Shown: positions 26,731 to 35,557 of the stretch, piece by piece
How the letters are laid out: each line of letters starts with the position of its first letter
How positions within the stretch are numbered: position 1 is the first letter of the stretch
Source: Desulfuromonadales bacterium
GTDB lineage: Bacteria > Desulfobacterota > Desulfuromonadia > Desulfuromonadales > Syntrophotaleaceae
NCBI GenBank assembly: GCA_030613545.1
Contig: JAUWLU010000002.1
Span: 1 to 49,728, forward strand
DNA: 49,728 bases
Reading direction: 5' to 3'
The notes under the pieces: model-generated
The model's database searches: none
What the model was told of the DNA's origin: nothing
What the model saw: only the letters and a program-made list of their open reading frames with translations
Program-made: the position numbers and the translations under genes

Positions 26731-27144
26731 TCAGAGCAGTTCCAGGCCGGCAAAGAAATAATTGATTTCAAAAGCGGCCGTTTCAACGGCGTCGGAGCCA
26801 TGCACGGCGTTGCGACCGATGAAGGTGCCAAAATCGCGCCGCAGGGTGCCGGCTGCGGCAGCCGCCGGGTCGGTGGCCCCCATCAGCTCGCGCCACTGAA
26901 GAATCGCCTTCGGTGCTTCCAGCACCATCACCAGGCAAGGGCCGCTGCTCATGAAACCAGTCAGGTCGGCAAAGAAGGGTTTGTCCTGGTGCTCATGATA
27001 AAATCCACCAGCCTGGGCTTCGCTGAGCCAGATTTTTTTCAGGCCGACGACGGAAAAGCCGGCCTCGTAGATGCGGGCCAGGATCTGCCCGGCCAAACCG
27101 GCGGCAAAGGCATCGGGCTTGATGACGGCAAAGGTTTGTTCCAT
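26731..27144 (-). CDS. ndk: Nucleoside diphosphate kinase
   Basis: Transfers phosphate between NTPs and NDPs through a phosphohistidine. The 137 residues match the family. TFAVIKPDAF at the start and the active-site His115 in NAVHGSDA are present, with the GATDP and GTLRRDFG segments between them. AGGAGT lies about ten bases before the ATG. It lies 49 bp after hisG and is followed by a terminator. Confidence 0.96.
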   Translation of the reverse strand: MEQTFAVIKPDAFAAGLAGQILARIYEAGFSVVGLKKIWLSEAQAGGFYHEHQDKPFFADLTGFMSSGPCLVMVLEAPKAILQWRELMGATDPAAAAAGTLRRDFGTFIGRNAVHGSDAVETAAFEINYFFAGLELL

Positions 27145-27193
27145 AACGATGAGTACTCCTAGAGAGAGTCCATCCGAAAACAGCGGATGAAAA

Positions 27194-28069
27194 CTAGAGA
27201 ATCTTATTCAACGGGTATTCGATGATCCCCTCGGCGCCGGCCTTGATCAGCTCCGGCACGATGCGCCGCACTTCCTTCTCGTGCAGCACCGTCTCTACCG
27301 AGACCCAGTCCGACTGATAAAGGTGAGCCACCGTCGGCTTGTTGAGGCTCGGCAGCATAGCGATGATGGCATCGATCTGGGCGTGGGCTACGTTCATCTT
27401 CAGGCCGACCATCTTTTCTGCCGCCAGCGCGGCCTGCAGCAAGGTATTGAGCTGCTCGATCTTCTGCCGCTTCCAGGGATCGGCCCAGGCCTGCTTGTTG
27501 GCCAGAATTACCGGGGTCGACTCCATCAGGGTTTCGACGATGCGCAGGTTGTTGGCGCGAATGGTGGAACCGGTCTCGGTGACCTCGACGATGGCGTCGC
27601 ACAGCCCCTCGACCACCTTGGCTTCCGTCGCCCCCCAGGAAAACTCGACCTCCACCGGAATGTTGCGCTCGGCGAAGAAACGCCGGGTAAATCCCACCAG
27701 CTCGGTGGAAATGGTCTTGCCTGCCAGATCCTCGGGGCGCTGAACCGGCGAATCCTGAGTCACCACCAGCACCCAGCGGGCCGGACGCCGGGAAACCTTG
27801 GAATAGACCAGGCTGTCGACGATGACCACATCGGACTCGTTCTCTTCCACCCAGTCGCGTCCGGCAATACCGACATCGATAGTGCCCCGTTCAACGTATT
27901 TGGCCATCTCCTGACTACGAATCAGATTGCAGCTGATCTCGTCATCGTCGATGGAGGGAAAATAGTTGCGTGACGACAGACGAATGGTCCAGCCGGCCTG
28001 TTCAAAGAGCTCGACAGTCGCTTTTTCCAAGCTCCCCTTGGGAATGCCGAACTTGATCGACCGGCTCAT
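27194..28069 (-). CDS. hisG: ATP phosphoribosyltransferase, long form
   Basis: First enzyme of histidine synthesis. At 291 residues it is the HisG-L type, with a C-terminal ACT-like regulatory domain (about 215-291) for histidine feedback, so no HisZ is needed. Motifs: [22 protein letters not shown] and the PRPP loop region [15 protein letters not shown]. The start overlaps the hisI stop by 4 bases, showing translational coupling. Confidence 0.95.
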   Translation of the reverse strand: MSRSIKFGIPKGSLEKATVELFEQAGWTIRLSSRNYFPSIDDDEISCNLIRSQEMAKYVERGTIDVGIAGRDWVEENESDVVIVDSLVYSKVSRRPARWVLVVTQDSPVQRPEDLAGKTISTELVGFTRRFFAERNIPVEVEFSWGATEAKVVEGLCDAIVEVTETGSTIRANNLRIVETLMESTPVILANKQAWADPWKRQKIEQLNTLLQAALAAEKMVGLKMNVAHAQIDAIIAMLPSLNKPTVAHLYQSDWVSVETVLHEKEVRRIVPELIKAGAEGIIEYPLNKIL

Positions 28070-28443
28070 TTTTTATATACCACGTCGGGATCGAACAGGG
28101 GCTCGGAGTGCTCCACCCATTGATCATCTTCCCACTTGACGTAGAAGCAGGTGCGATTACCGGTATGGCAGGCCGCGCCGCCGTTCTGCTTAACCTTAAT
28201 CACCACCGTGTCGGCATCGCAATCGGTGAAGACCTCCTTGACCTCCTGAGTATTGCCGGACTGCTCGCCCTTCATCCAGTATTTGTTGCGGCGCCGGCTG
28301 AAAAACCAGGTTTTGCCCGTCTCCAGAGTCAGGTTCAGGGCCTTCTCGTCCAGAAAGGCGCACATCAATACTTCGTTGGTCTCGTGGTCCTGAATGATGG
28401 CTGGAATCAGGCCGCCCATCTTGTCGAAATCGATCTTGATCAT
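28066..28443 (-). CDS. hisI: Phosphoribosyl-AMP cyclohydrolase
   Basis: Opens the purine ring of PR-AMP in histidine synthesis. The 125 residues correspond to the monofunctional HisI without a HisE domain. Metal-site residues are visible in DCDADTV (Asp74, Cys75, Asp76, Asp78) and in [11 protein letters not shown] (Cys92, Cys99); [11 protein letters not shown] is conserved. ATG 28443 follows GGAGGG; the frame is open further to 28521, across the promoter. It starts the hisI-hisG-ndk unit, apart from any full his operon in this window. Confidence 0.95.
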   Translation of the reverse strand: MIKIDFDKMGGLIPAIIQDHETNEVLMCAFLDEKALNLTLETGKTWFFSRRRNKYWMKGEQSGNTQEVKEVFTDCDADTVVIKVKQNGGAACHTGNRTCFYVKWEDDQWVEHSEPLFDPDVVYKK

Positions 28444-28716
28444 GAACCCTCCGTGAGATTTGGCTAGATTGGCTGCAAAACAAAACCCATTTTTAATACA
28501 ACGGCGGGCAAGAAGTGTCAACTCTTTCCCCGGAACAGTTCATTCCTCAGAAAAACCCATCAGTCCCAGCGCGAGCCCAAAAGACCTTAACCGTTTATTC
28601 ATTCAGGGTTAATGACCGCCTAACACCCCCACCTTAGGTTAGTGAACACCTCATCCCGCCGGTTTCTATTTCAGCCCGGGCGGAAGCCAACAACAAGGAG
28701 ACAACGATTGAATTCT
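28444..28716. other. Intergenic region with no gene, left of repeat copy A
   Basis: Together with the repeat it makes a 479-bp gap between hisI and the L,D-transpeptidase gene. Besides the hisI promoter it holds related short AT motifs (AGGGTTAATGA near 28605 and TTAGGTTAGTGAACAC near 28632). I see no gene or RNA in it. Confidence 0.6.
28493..28521 (-). promoter_or_regulatory. Sigma-70 promoter of hisI-hisG-ndk
   Basis: Minus strand: TTGACA (28521-28516), 17-base spacer, TATTAA (28498-28493). About 50 bp separate the -10 from the hisI ATG. Confidence 0.65.
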
Positions 28717-28866
28717 GATGGGTTCGTAAAAAGTCATGAGATGGCTAAGCAAAAATTTCGATCTACAAGGCGTAACGGTTTTTCAGGGATGAAGGCATAC
28801 ATAGGGTATGTCGAAGTCCTGAAAAAGCGCTGCAACGCAGTAGAGCGGACTTTTTGCGACGCCATC
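28717..28866. repeat. MITE-like palindromic repeat, copy A
   Basis: A 150-bp copy of the window's dispersed repeat. It begins GATGGGTTCGTAAAAAGTC and ends with the inverse GACTTTTTGCGACGCCATC. The interior carries the inverted arms TTTTTCAGG/CCTGAAAAA around GCATAC/GTATG. The arm TCTAC/GTAGA differs from copy C (CCTAC/GTAGG) by a matched pair of changes. No clear target duplication. Confidence 0.88.
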
Positions 28867-28922
28867 ACCCTTAGCCTCAGTTAGGGTTAGCCCTGCGGCA
28901 AGTTTTCCCTTATACTGCGGCC

Positions 28923-29831
28923 ATGAAAATTGTCCTCAGTAGCGCACTGCTATGTTTGTTTTTGTCCTTGCCGAACGGCAGCTGGTCGTGGTACCCGCGG
29001 CTGCAGAGCGAGTCTTACCGTGACCGGGCGCAACCGACCGCCCTGCTGGGCCAGCACCGCACCTATCTGCTCGGCCCGGACGAAACCCTTATCGAGCTGG
29101 CACGGCGCAGTGGCACCGGCTATCTGGCCCTGGTTCAAGCCAATCCGGGCATCGACCCCTGGCTGCCGCCAGCCGGCCAAAGGATCCTGCTGCCCTATGC
29201 CTTCATCCTGCCGCAGGCGGCTCAAGAGGGCATCACCATCAACCTGGCCGAGCTGCGTCTCTACTATCTTTGGACGGAACGGGGCCAACAGCGGGTCAGA
29301 GCCTATCCGGTCGGCATCGGCAGCGAAGGCTGGAATACCCCCGAGGGCGATTTCACCGTTGCCCAGCACATCGAACGCCCTTCATGGACCGCCCCGGCCA
29401 CCATTCGTGCCGCAGAGCCCGGCACCGCGATCAGCATTCCGCCGGGACCGAACAACCCCCTCGGTGATTACTGGCTCGGCCTTTCGGCTCCGGGCTATGG
29501 CATTCATGGCACCAACAAGCCCTTCGGCGTTGGACGCCGGGTCAGCCACGGCTGCCTGCGCCTCTACCCGGAGGACATTCGCGACCTCTTTCCACGAACT
29601 GCCAAAGGCACGCCGGTGCGAATCATCTATCAGCCCATCAAGGTCGGCCTGCACAACGGTCAACTATTCGCTGAAATCCACCAAGACCTGGATCAGCGGA
29701 TTGCCGACCCGGTCGCCGAGGTGCTACGTCAGGCCACCGCCCTGCCCTGGCAAGGCGAGATCGACTTGCAGGCCCTGGCCCAGGCCATCGCCGATCAGCG
29801 AGGCGTGCCGGTCGCCATATCCCGAAACTGA
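28923..29831 (+). CDS. L,D-transpeptidase (YkuD family) with a LysM-like N-domain
   Basis: Exported cell-wall enzyme of the ErfK/YbiS type (302 residues). A signal peptide (about 1-22) leads to a short LysM-like segment (about 46-92: LLGPDETLIELARRSG through AGQRILLPY), then the YkuD catalytic domain (about 103-238) with His195 in YGIHGTNKPFG, and His209 and nucleophile Cys211 in RVSHGCLRLYPED. Such enzymes make 3-3 cross-links or attach lipoproteins to peptidoglycan. A TATACT hexamer sits only 7 bases before the ATG, so the start of transcription is uncertain. It converges on an Ala-rich lipoprotein gene. Confidence 0.92.
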   Translation: MKIVLSSALLCLFLSLPNGSWSWYPRLQSESYRDRAQPTALLGQHRTYLLGPDETLIELARRSGTGYLALVQANPGIDPWLPPAGQRILLPYAFILPQAAQEGITINLAELRLYYLWTERGQQRVRAYPVGIGSEGWNTPEGDFTVAQHIERPSWTAPATIRAAEPGTAISIPPGPNNPLGDYWLGLSAPGYGIHGTNKPFGVGRRVSHGCLRLYPEDIRDLFPRTAKGTPVRIIYQPIKVGLHNGQLFAEIHQDLDQRIADPVAEVLRQATALPWQGEIDLQALAQAIADQRGVPVAISRN

Positions 29832-29857
29832 AAAGGCCCCGCTCAGCGGGGCCTTTT
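29831..29857. terminator. Bidirectional terminator between the L,D-transpeptidase and lipoprotein genes
   Basis: Stem AAAAGGCCCCGC/GCGGGGCCTTTT, loop TCA, overlapping the last base of the transpeptidase stop codon. The T runs work in both directions. Confidence 0.9.
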
Positions 29858-29892
29858 CAGTATTACTGCAAGGTGTTTAGAATCGGGATCGT

Positions 29893-30222
29893 TTACTTCA
29901 TCTGACCCATTTCAAAGGCTTTGGCAGCCTTGGCGGCGCTGGCAGCAGCGGCGTCGGCACTCTGCGAGGCCATGGCAGCGCTCTTATCGGCAGCAGCAGC
30001 GGCCGATTCGGCCCTTACTGCCGCATCTCCAGCGCGAGCAGCGGCATCGCTGGCCATGCCGGCAGCGGTCTGGGCCTTGGCGGCCTGCTGGGTAACCATC
30101 TGGCCTGAATCCAGAGCCTGATTGAGTAGATCACGGTCGGCCGGGGACAACTGTGTTGCGCAGCCGCTCAGCACCAACAACCCTAATGAAGCACCCGCCA
30201 GAACAAATTGCCATTTACGCAT
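29893..30222 (-). CDS. Alanine-zipper lipoprotein (Lpp/OprI-like)
   Basis: A 109-residue predicted outer-membrane lipoprotein. The lipobox is LLVLSGC (Cys21). The mature part is an uninterrupted Ala-rich helix with small residues in heptad-like spacing (about 45-105), as in Pseudomonas OprI and Braun's lipoprotein. The last residue is Lys109, the residue through which E. coli Lpp is linked to peptidoglycan. A strong promoter and a perfect ribosome site (AAGGAGG) predict high expression. It lies opposite an L,D-transpeptidase, the enzyme class that makes the Lpp link; the pairing is inference. Confidence 0.82.
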   Translation of the reverse strand: MRKWQFVLAGASLGLLVLSGCATQLSPADRDLLNQALDSGQMVTQQAAKAQTAAGMASDAAARAGDAAVRAESAAAAADKSAAMASQSADAAAASAAKAAKAFEMGQMK

Positions 30223-30256
30223 GAGATTCCCTCCTTAGTTGGTAAGCGTTTGTAAT

Positions 30257-30286
30257 ATATTAACCAGCTAACATCGACACTGTCAA
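30257..30286 (-). promoter_or_regulatory. Strong sigma-70 promoter of the alanine-zipper lipoprotein
   Basis: Minus strand: TTGACA (30286-30281), 18-base spacer, TAATAT (30262-30257), or 17 bases to TTAATA. It leaves a leader of about 30 bases with AAGGAGG before the ATG. Confidence 0.72.
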
Positions 30287-30387
30287 CCAAATCGACCTAA
30301 ATAATTAGGCTGTTAGGCCCCAAGCGGGATATTGCTTCGTAGCCTGAAACCGCCGCCAGCGACGGTCAAAGCAGGCCGCTCAAGTCT

Positions 30388-30975
30388 TCACCGTTGCTGC
30401 AGGTAGGCCAGGGTTTGACGCAGCGCTTCGCCACGGTGGCTGATGCGGTTCTTGATGTCCAGGGGCAGTTCCGCCAGAGCTTTTCCATACTCGGGAACCA
30501 GAAACAGGGGATCGTAACCGAACCCGCCGCTGCCCCGTGGCGCTTCGAGAATCAGGCCTTGCAGGCGGCCTTGGAACAGCCGGCAGTCACCGGACGGTGT
30601 GCAAAGGGCCATCGCGCAGTGAAAGGCGGCCTGGCGCTGCTCGCGAGGCAATCCGGTCATGGCGGCCAACAGCTTGCGATTGTTGTCGGCGTCGCTGGCC
30701 TGGGGACCGGCGTAACGGGCGGAATAGACGCCGGGCTCACCCTGCAGAGCCTTGACTACCAGGCCGGAATCGTCGGCCAGGGTCAGACAGCCGCTATGGC
30801 GAGCCACGGTAAGGGCTTTTTTTTGAGCATTGGCTTCAAAGGTATCGCCATCCTCGACGATCGCCGGCAGGCCGGCAATCTCTTCCAAGCCCTTTACCAC
30901 GATACCGCTGTCCGCCAGCAGCCGGCCGATCTCCTTTAACTTTCCCTTATTTGTCGTCGCCACCACCAGTTCCAT
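30388..30975 (-). CDS. rdgB: XTP/dITP diphosphatase (HAM1/RdgB)
   Basis: Hydrolyses non-canonical purine NTPs to keep them out of nucleic acids. The 195 residues begin [15 protein letters not shown], the substrate-binding loop, and contain [11 protein letters not shown] with the catalytic acidic pair, [17 protein letters not shown] and the closing [11 protein letters not shown]. It follows rph by 4 bp and ends the long operon that starts with the macro-domain gene. Confidence 0.95.
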   Translation of the reverse strand: MELVVATTNKGKLKEIGRLLADSGIVVKGLEEIAGLPAIVEDGDTFEANAQKKALTVARHSGCLTLADDSGLVVKALQGEPGVYSARYAGPQASDADNNRKLLAAMTGLPREQRQAAFHCAMALCTPSGDCRLFQGRLQGLILEAPRGSGGFGYDPLFLVPEYGKALAELPLDIKNRISHRGEALRQTLAYLQQR

Positions 30976-30979
30976 GGCG

Positions 30980-31714
30980 TCAGTCCTCCAGGCTTTGGTT
31001 CTGCAAAACGTTCAGGTCCCGGCAGCCCAGCAGGGCCAGGTCACGCATATCATCGAGTTGCTGGGGCGTAAAGGGGTGCTCTTCTGCGGTCCCCTGCACC
31101 TCGACCAGAAGTCCGGATTCGGTAACGACAAAATTCATATCGACCGCGGCACTGAAATCCTCCTGATAATCGAGATCGAGCAAGGACCGGCCGTCGATGA
31201 TGCCGACACTGATGGCAGAGACGCTTTCCCGCAGCGGCGATTTGGCCAGCGCCCCCTTCCGCACCAGTCCGTTCAAGGCATCTTCCAGAGCCACGTAGGC
31301 GCCGGTGATGGCTGCGGTGCGGGTACCGCCGTCGGCCTGCAGCACATCGCAGGCGAGGACCACGGGCCGCTCGCCAAGGGCGGCCATATCCACCACCGCC
31401 CGCAAAGAACGGCCGATGAGGCGTTGAATTTCGTAGGTGCGACCGCCCACCTTGCCGCGCAGAGATTCCCGTGCCGAACGGGTCTGAGTGGCCCGCGGCA
31501 GCATGGAATACTCGGCCGTCACCCAGCCGCTCCCCTTACCACGCAAAAAGGGCGGCACGCCCTCTTCCACGGTGGCATTGCACAGCACGCGCGTCTCGCC
31601 AAAGGAGACCAGGACCGAACCTTCTGCGTAGCGGGTAAAACCGCGCAGAAAAGAGACCGGGCGCAACTGATTCGGGCGCCGGCCGTCGGCACGTAAAAAG
31701 GGGCTTTCCGTCAT
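30980..31714 (-). CDS. rph: Ribonuclease PH
   Basis: Phosphorolytic 3'-5' exoribonuclease that trims tRNA 3' ends. The 244 residues match the full-length active family. [13 protein letters not shown] at the start, the [21 protein letters not shown] segment and the phosphate-site region [13 protein letters not shown] are visible. The ATG follows the amidase stop directly (TAAATG). The amidase-rph-rdgB order is compact. Confidence 0.95.
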   Translation of the reverse strand: MTESPFLRADGRRPNQLRPVSFLRGFTRYAEGSVLVSFGETRVLCNATVEEGVPPFLRGKGSGWVTAEYSMLPRATQTRSARESLRGKVGGRTYEIQRLIGRSLRAVVDMAALGERPVVLACDVLQADGGTRTAAITGAYVALEDALNGLVRKGALAKSPLRESVSAISVGIIDGRSLLDLDYQEDFSAAVDMNFVVTESGLLVEVQGTAEEHPFTPQQLDDMRDLALLGCRDLNVLQNQSLED

Positions 31715-32770
31715 TTATTCGATCTCCTGCTGTTGTTGGGCAAAGGCCTTCAGGCCGCGATAGAGCGCTTCGGCCAGACGTTCCTGGCCGGCAGACTGGC
31801 CGAGCAGTTCACGATCGGTCGAATTGCTCAGATAACCGAGTTCCACCAGTACGGTGGGCAAATCGCCCTGCCCCAGGGGCAATAGCGGTGCCCGCTCGAT
31901 GGCCGTCACCAGAATGCCGGCTTGGCTCAGGGCCTGACGCAATTGACTGGCCAGGGCCATGCTGTCTCCGCCCCCATCGGCTGCCCGCTGTTCCTGAGGC
32001 CGAATAAACAGCACCGCCCCGCGGGCTGTCTCGCTCAACGCAGCCTGGGCGTGAAGCAGGATCAGGGCATCGACCTCGGGCTTATTGACCGCCGCGAAAC
32101 GCTGCGCTGCGGTCAGCGAATAGTCGGCATCACGACTCAGATAGACCGGCAGGCCGAGATGCATTTTGAAACGCTTCTGCAATCCCTGGGCAACCGCCAG
32201 GACCACATCTTTTTCTTTCAGACCGTTCGGCCCCATGCTGCCCGGATCCGCCCCACCATGGGCGGGATCGATGGCTACCGCCCGCAGGCCCTTGACACCG
32301 GCCGGCTTCTGCTTGCGCAACAAAAAGGAGAACAAGCGGTCGAGGGAACTTGGGGCCGGCAACTGTTCAACGGTGGGGTCGAGGTTACGGTAGTAAACGG
32401 AGAGGTTCAACAAGGCAGGCAGATGGATCACGACAAAATTTTCGTCAACCCGCAGCCGGCCGTCGATAAAACTGGGCGGATTGGTCAGGGGCTGAAACTG
32501 GCCACCAAGCCGCAGGAACTGACTGCCGGGGGACATCTGCGCCCTGCCCCGGGGGGTCTTGATCGAATATATGTGCTTAACCGAGTTCCACGACCCGGAC
32601 AGGCCGAGTACCGGCAATACCTCGTCGACCGCCAGATACGCCACCCCGTCACGGTGATAGACTTCATCGAGGGTGACCGGCGGCTTACCTTCGAGAGCCA
32701 ACTGGACCGCCCCCTCGGCAACGCTTAATGCCGGCAGCAACAACAGCAGCACAAAAAACAGTCGAACCAT
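31715..32770 (-). CDS. N-acetylmuramoyl-L-alanine amidase (Amidase_3)
   Basis: Periplasmic zinc amidase that cuts the peptide stem from peptidoglycan. The 351 residues carry a signal peptide (1-19), an N-terminal domain resembling the copper-amine-oxidase-N/AMIN class (about 25-120) and the catalytic domain (160-345). Zinc ligands are predicted as His171 in DPAHGG, Glu186 and His240 in LLHAQA (more often SxHxNA), with catalytic Glu310 in LVELGYLSN. AGGTAT precedes the ATG. Confidence 0.9.
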   Translation of the reverse strand: MVRLFFVLLLLLPALSVAEGAVQLALEGKPPVTLDEVYHRDGVAYLAVDEVLPVLGLSGSWNSVKHIYSIKTPRGRAQMSPGSQFLRLGGQFQPLTNPPSFIDGRLRVDENFVVIHLPALLNLSVYYRNLDPTVEQLPAPSSLDRLFSFLLRKQKPAGVKGLRAVAIDPAHGGADPGSMGPNGLKEKDVVLAVAQGLQKRFKMHLGLPVYLSRDADYSLTAAQRFAAVNKPEVDALILLHAQAALSETARGAVLFIRPQEQRAADGGGDSMALASQLRQALSQAGILVTAIERAPLLPLGQGDLPTVLVELGYLSNSTDRELLGQSAGQERLAEALYRGLKAFAQQQQEIE

Positions 32771-32842
32771 AGATACCTCTCAAACAGGGGCCTTCTTATA
32801 CCCCAGTCCTGCCGGGGTGTCAACGCAGCGAGCCGCGGCGGA

Positions 32843-33886
32843 TCACCCGACCACCAGGGGCCGACCAGGACTGACAGGCCGTTTCAGATAGTGCAGCAAA
32901 CGCTCAATCAGGGTTTCCTCCAGATCGTTCTGGACGGATATTGCGGGAGCCACCGGCCGAATCTGGCCACCGGCGATCATGCCATGGCCACCGGCGGTCC
33001 CGAGTCCGGCGACCACCGCCTGCATCACCTCGCCGGCCCGAATATCGGCCAGCAGGGTGCGAAAGGAGAGGATCTCGCCGTCCTGATAGCGTCCCATGCC
33101 GAGCACGATCTTGACCCGATCGACGCGCAGCAGAAAATCGGCCATCTCGGCGACAATATCGGGATTATCGATATCGTAGAGGTTGAACACCAGCACATCG
33201 CTAAAGGTCCGAGCATTGCGAATCGCCTGGCTGAAAGCGGAAAAATATTCCCGCGGCACCTCGGGGTGGGTGATATCGAACAGGATGCGATTGTTGCTCA
33301 GCGGCAGCAGATGGAGGTAGGCCCGACGATCAGCACGACTCCATTCCCGGCCAAGATCCTGAGTTTCCGATTTGATGGCGTAAAAAAGGATCGTCGCCAG
33401 CTTGGTACATAAACTGATTTCCTGGGCCAACAGGTATTCGAACAGAATGGTCGCCGAAGCACCATAGTCATCGCGCACATCGACCCAGCGACACTCCCGG
33501 CACGACTCCCGAGGCGAATGGTGATCGATCACCAGATCGACCTTGCAGTCGGCAGGCAGCGAATTGTTACCCGCACGGGGCTGCGTATCGACCATACAGA
33601 CCACCTGGTACTGATGGACATCCAGCCCTTCCAGCGACACCAGTTCGATCTCCAACTTCTCCACCATGACCTTGTTTTCCCCGCGACCGACAACACCGCC
33701 GTAGGCGACCGTTGCATTTTGCCCGGTTTTGACCAGAATCAGGTGTTTCAGAGCCATGGCTGCGGCCAGGGAGTCAGGGTCGGGATGATCGTGGGTGACA
33801 ATGAGCACCGCACCTTTGCCCCGCAGCCACTCGATGAATTGGCTGGAAAATTCTCGCGAGCGTTGCAGATCTGCAGTGTCGAACAT
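32843..33886 (-). CDS. DHH-family phosphoesterase (NrnA-like)
   Basis: Predicted Mn-dependent phosphodiesterase or oligoribonuclease (347 residues from ATG 33886). The DHH domain shows THDHPDPDS (His32, Asp33, His34, Asp36, Asp38), Asp100 in MVDTQP and DHH at 121-123; the DHHA1 domain ends with GGHGMIAGGQI. NrnA members cleave nanoRNA or phosphoadenosine phosphate; members of this length may also act on cyclic dinucleotide products. AGGGAGGA lies before ATG 33886, 2 bp after the SLOG gene stop, so the longer frame to 33982 is rejected. Confidence 0.88.
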   Translation of the reverse strand: MFDTADLQRSREFSSQFIEWLRGKGAVLIVTHDHPDPDSLAAAMALKHLILVKTGQNATVAYGGVVGRGENKVMVEKLEIELVSLEGLDVHQYQVVCMVDTQPRAGNNSLPADCKVDLVIDHHSPRESCRECRWVDVRDDYGASATILFEYLLAQEISLCTKLATILFYAIKSETQDLGREWSRADRRAYLHLLPLSNNRILFDITHPEVPREYFSAFSQAIRNARTFSDVLVFNLYDIDNPDIVAEMADFLLRVDRVKIVLGMGRYQDGEILSFRTLLADIRAGEVMQAVVAGLGTAGGHGMIAGGQIRPVAPAISVQNDLEETLIERLLHYLKRPVSPGRPLVVG

Positions 33887-33888
33887 GC

Positions 33889-34359
33889 TTAGTCCTCCCT
33901 CTGACTGCCCGCTAAGCGTAAGGCCAGCGCTACTGACTCCTCGGCAGAAGTGGCCTCGATCACGCCGTCGATGCCCGGCCAACTGTTTAAAGCCACCACC
34001 GGTCGCCCGAGCTTGAGGGCTACAGCCATTTCCGACAGAGTGCCGTATTCCCCTTCCACGGCGATCAGGACCTGGGCGGTATGGACAATAATCACATTGC
34101 GGGCGTGTCCCATATTGGTCACTACCGCTAGGGAGACATAAGGGTTGGCCGTCGCTGCATCGCCGCCGGGCAGAATGCCAAGGGTCTCTCCTCCGGCCTC
34201 GCTACAACCCCGACAGGCCGCTTCCATCACTCCGGACAGACCACCGCAGACCAGCACCGCACCACTCTCGCCGATATGGCGGCCGACCTCGCGAGCCACC
34301 GCATAGCCGGCCTCGGAAACCTGGCCGGCACCGATCACACCGATAATGGTTTTGCGCAT
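33889..34359 (-). CDS. SLOG-fold protein, TIGR00725 family (LOG-like)
   Basis: A 156-residue Rossmann-like protein related to lysine-decarboxylase-like LOG proteins. It has IGVIGAGQVSE at the start, CGGLSGVMEAACRG and EGEYGTLSEMAVALKLGRPVV, the counterpart of the PGGxGTxxE phosphoribohydrolase motif. The first Gly pair of that motif is replaced by Glu-Gly-Glu, so hydrolase activity is uncertain and ligand binding is possible. It sits between the QTMAN-like glycosyltransferase and the DHH phosphoesterase with almost no gaps. Confidence 0.82.
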   Translation of the reverse strand: MRKTIIGVIGAGQVSEAGYAVAREVGRHIGESGAVLVCGGLSGVMEAACRGCSEAGGETLGILPGGDAATANPYVSLAVVTNMGHARNVIIVHTAQVLIAVEGEYGTLSEMAVALKLGRPVVALNSWPGIDGVIEATSAEESVALALRLAGSQRED

Positions 34360-34377
34360 GAATCCTCTCTTTTGTCG

Positions 34378-35505
34378 TCAGACGCCTATTGGCGTATCCA
34401 GGCAGTCGGCCAGCAGATCATCGTAGCGGACACCCAACTGCCGCCAGTCGTAGTCCTGCACGAAGGGTCGCACACTGCGGCGGCGCAGGACGGCCACCTG
34501 TTCGATCAACTCGGCCAGTCGAACCACCAGGCCGTCAAAGTCGTCATAGAAATAGTCGTCATGAAGAGTCGGCGGCACATGTTCCGGATAGGCCAGTCGC
34601 TTCGGCAGCAGCGGATGGCAGTCACAATGCATGGCCTGCACCACGCTGATACCGAAAAAGTCGTGGATTGCGGTAACCGGCAGGATATCGGCCCGCCATA
34701 GCCAGCCAGCATAGGAAGCAAAATCGGCGGCATAACCGAATTGCACCACTCGCTCGCCGAGTCGGCGCCGAGCCTCGGCGAAGATGGCCGGCTGCTCGGC
34801 AAAACTCTCACCGAGTATAACCACCTGAAAATCGAGCCCCTGTTCCTGCAAAAGGAACAGGGCTCGAAAAAACTCATCCGGGTTCTTGTCGTATTCCCAA
34901 CGGTGGTTCCACAGCAACAGCGGCGGTCGGTGGGAATCCAGGTCGATTTGAGGGCGATAAGCATCGAAGCGCTGCAGGTCGAGTCCCAGCGGCAGCACCT
35001 GGCTCTTGGCGGCAATGCTGTCGATGCTGGCCGTCTCCTGGTGATCGGGAAAGACCCCGAGAAAGGCCGGCAACGCCTCAAGAAAGGCCTGGCGGTGATA
35101 ATGAGAATTGAACAGCACCCGGTCGGCGGCCAGGGCGCTGGCGTAATTGATAAAACCGTAGTGGGCGTCCCGCCGGGCGGGCGGGTCGCTATCCCGCGGC
35201 GACCAGGGGTAAGTCAGCTGGTTTTCGTGAAAATAGAGCACCGACGGCACACCAGCGCTCTTGCTGCGGGTCAGGGCCAGAAAGGTGGTCAGGTCGAGCA
35301 TCGCGCTGGCCAGCAACAGATCGACCGGCTGCCGGCGCTCGAGAAACTGCCGGGCCAGGGTCACCGCCCCGCCATGCATGCGCCATTTCCAATGGCGTCC
35401 CGGCAAAGACAGGATCTCCACCTGATGCCGGCTGCGGGCTGCGTATTCCTCACTCCAGGCGGCATGAGAACCGGTGAAATAGGGTTCGAGAAGAAGTAAC
35501 TTCAT
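34378..35505 (-). CDS. GTDC1/QTMAN-like glycosyltransferase (DUF3524)
   Basis: A 375-residue GT4-type glycosyltransferase. The N-terminal half matches the DUF3524 pattern: LLEPYFTGSHAAW, LPGRHWKWRMHGGA, LYFHENQLTYPW, a following YGFINYASALAADRVLFNS and FPDH. The C-terminal half has NHRWEYDKNPDEFF, ILGESFAEQP and DFFGISVVQAM, a sugar-nucleotide site. Human GTDC1, of the same family, mannosylates queuosine in tRNA-Asp; acting on Q-tRNA here is inference, since no queuosine genes lie in the window. ATG 35505 fits the family start; ATG 35517 is a close alternative. It lies in an operon with macro-domain, SLOG and DHH genes. Confidence 0.85.
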   Translation of the reverse strand: MKLLLLEPYFTGSHAAWSEEYAARSRHQVEILSLPGRHWKWRMHGGAVTLARQFLERRQPVDLLLASAMLDLTTFLALTRSKSAGVPSVLYFHENQLTYPWSPRDSDPPARRDAHYGFINYASALAADRVLFNSHYHRQAFLEALPAFLGVFPDHQETASIDSIAAKSQVLPLGLDLQRFDAYRPQIDLDSHRPPLLLWNHRWEYDKNPDEFFRALFLLQEQGLDFQVVILGESFAEQPAIFAEARRRLGERVVQFGYAADFASYAGWLWRADILPVTAIHDFFGISVVQAMHCDCHPLLPKRLAYPEHVPPTLHDDYFYDDFDGLVVRLAELIEQVAVLRRRSVRPFVQDYDWRQLGVRYDDLLADCLDTPIGV

Positions 35506-35557
35506 GGATTCCGTCATTCGCCCGGTTCAGTCACCAGCTTCCGCGTCATGTAGAAGC

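Noticed and set aside
28642-28884. 80-codon plus-strand frame
   Set aside because: It runs through repeat copy A; the sequence is explained by the repeat and no protein similarity is seen.
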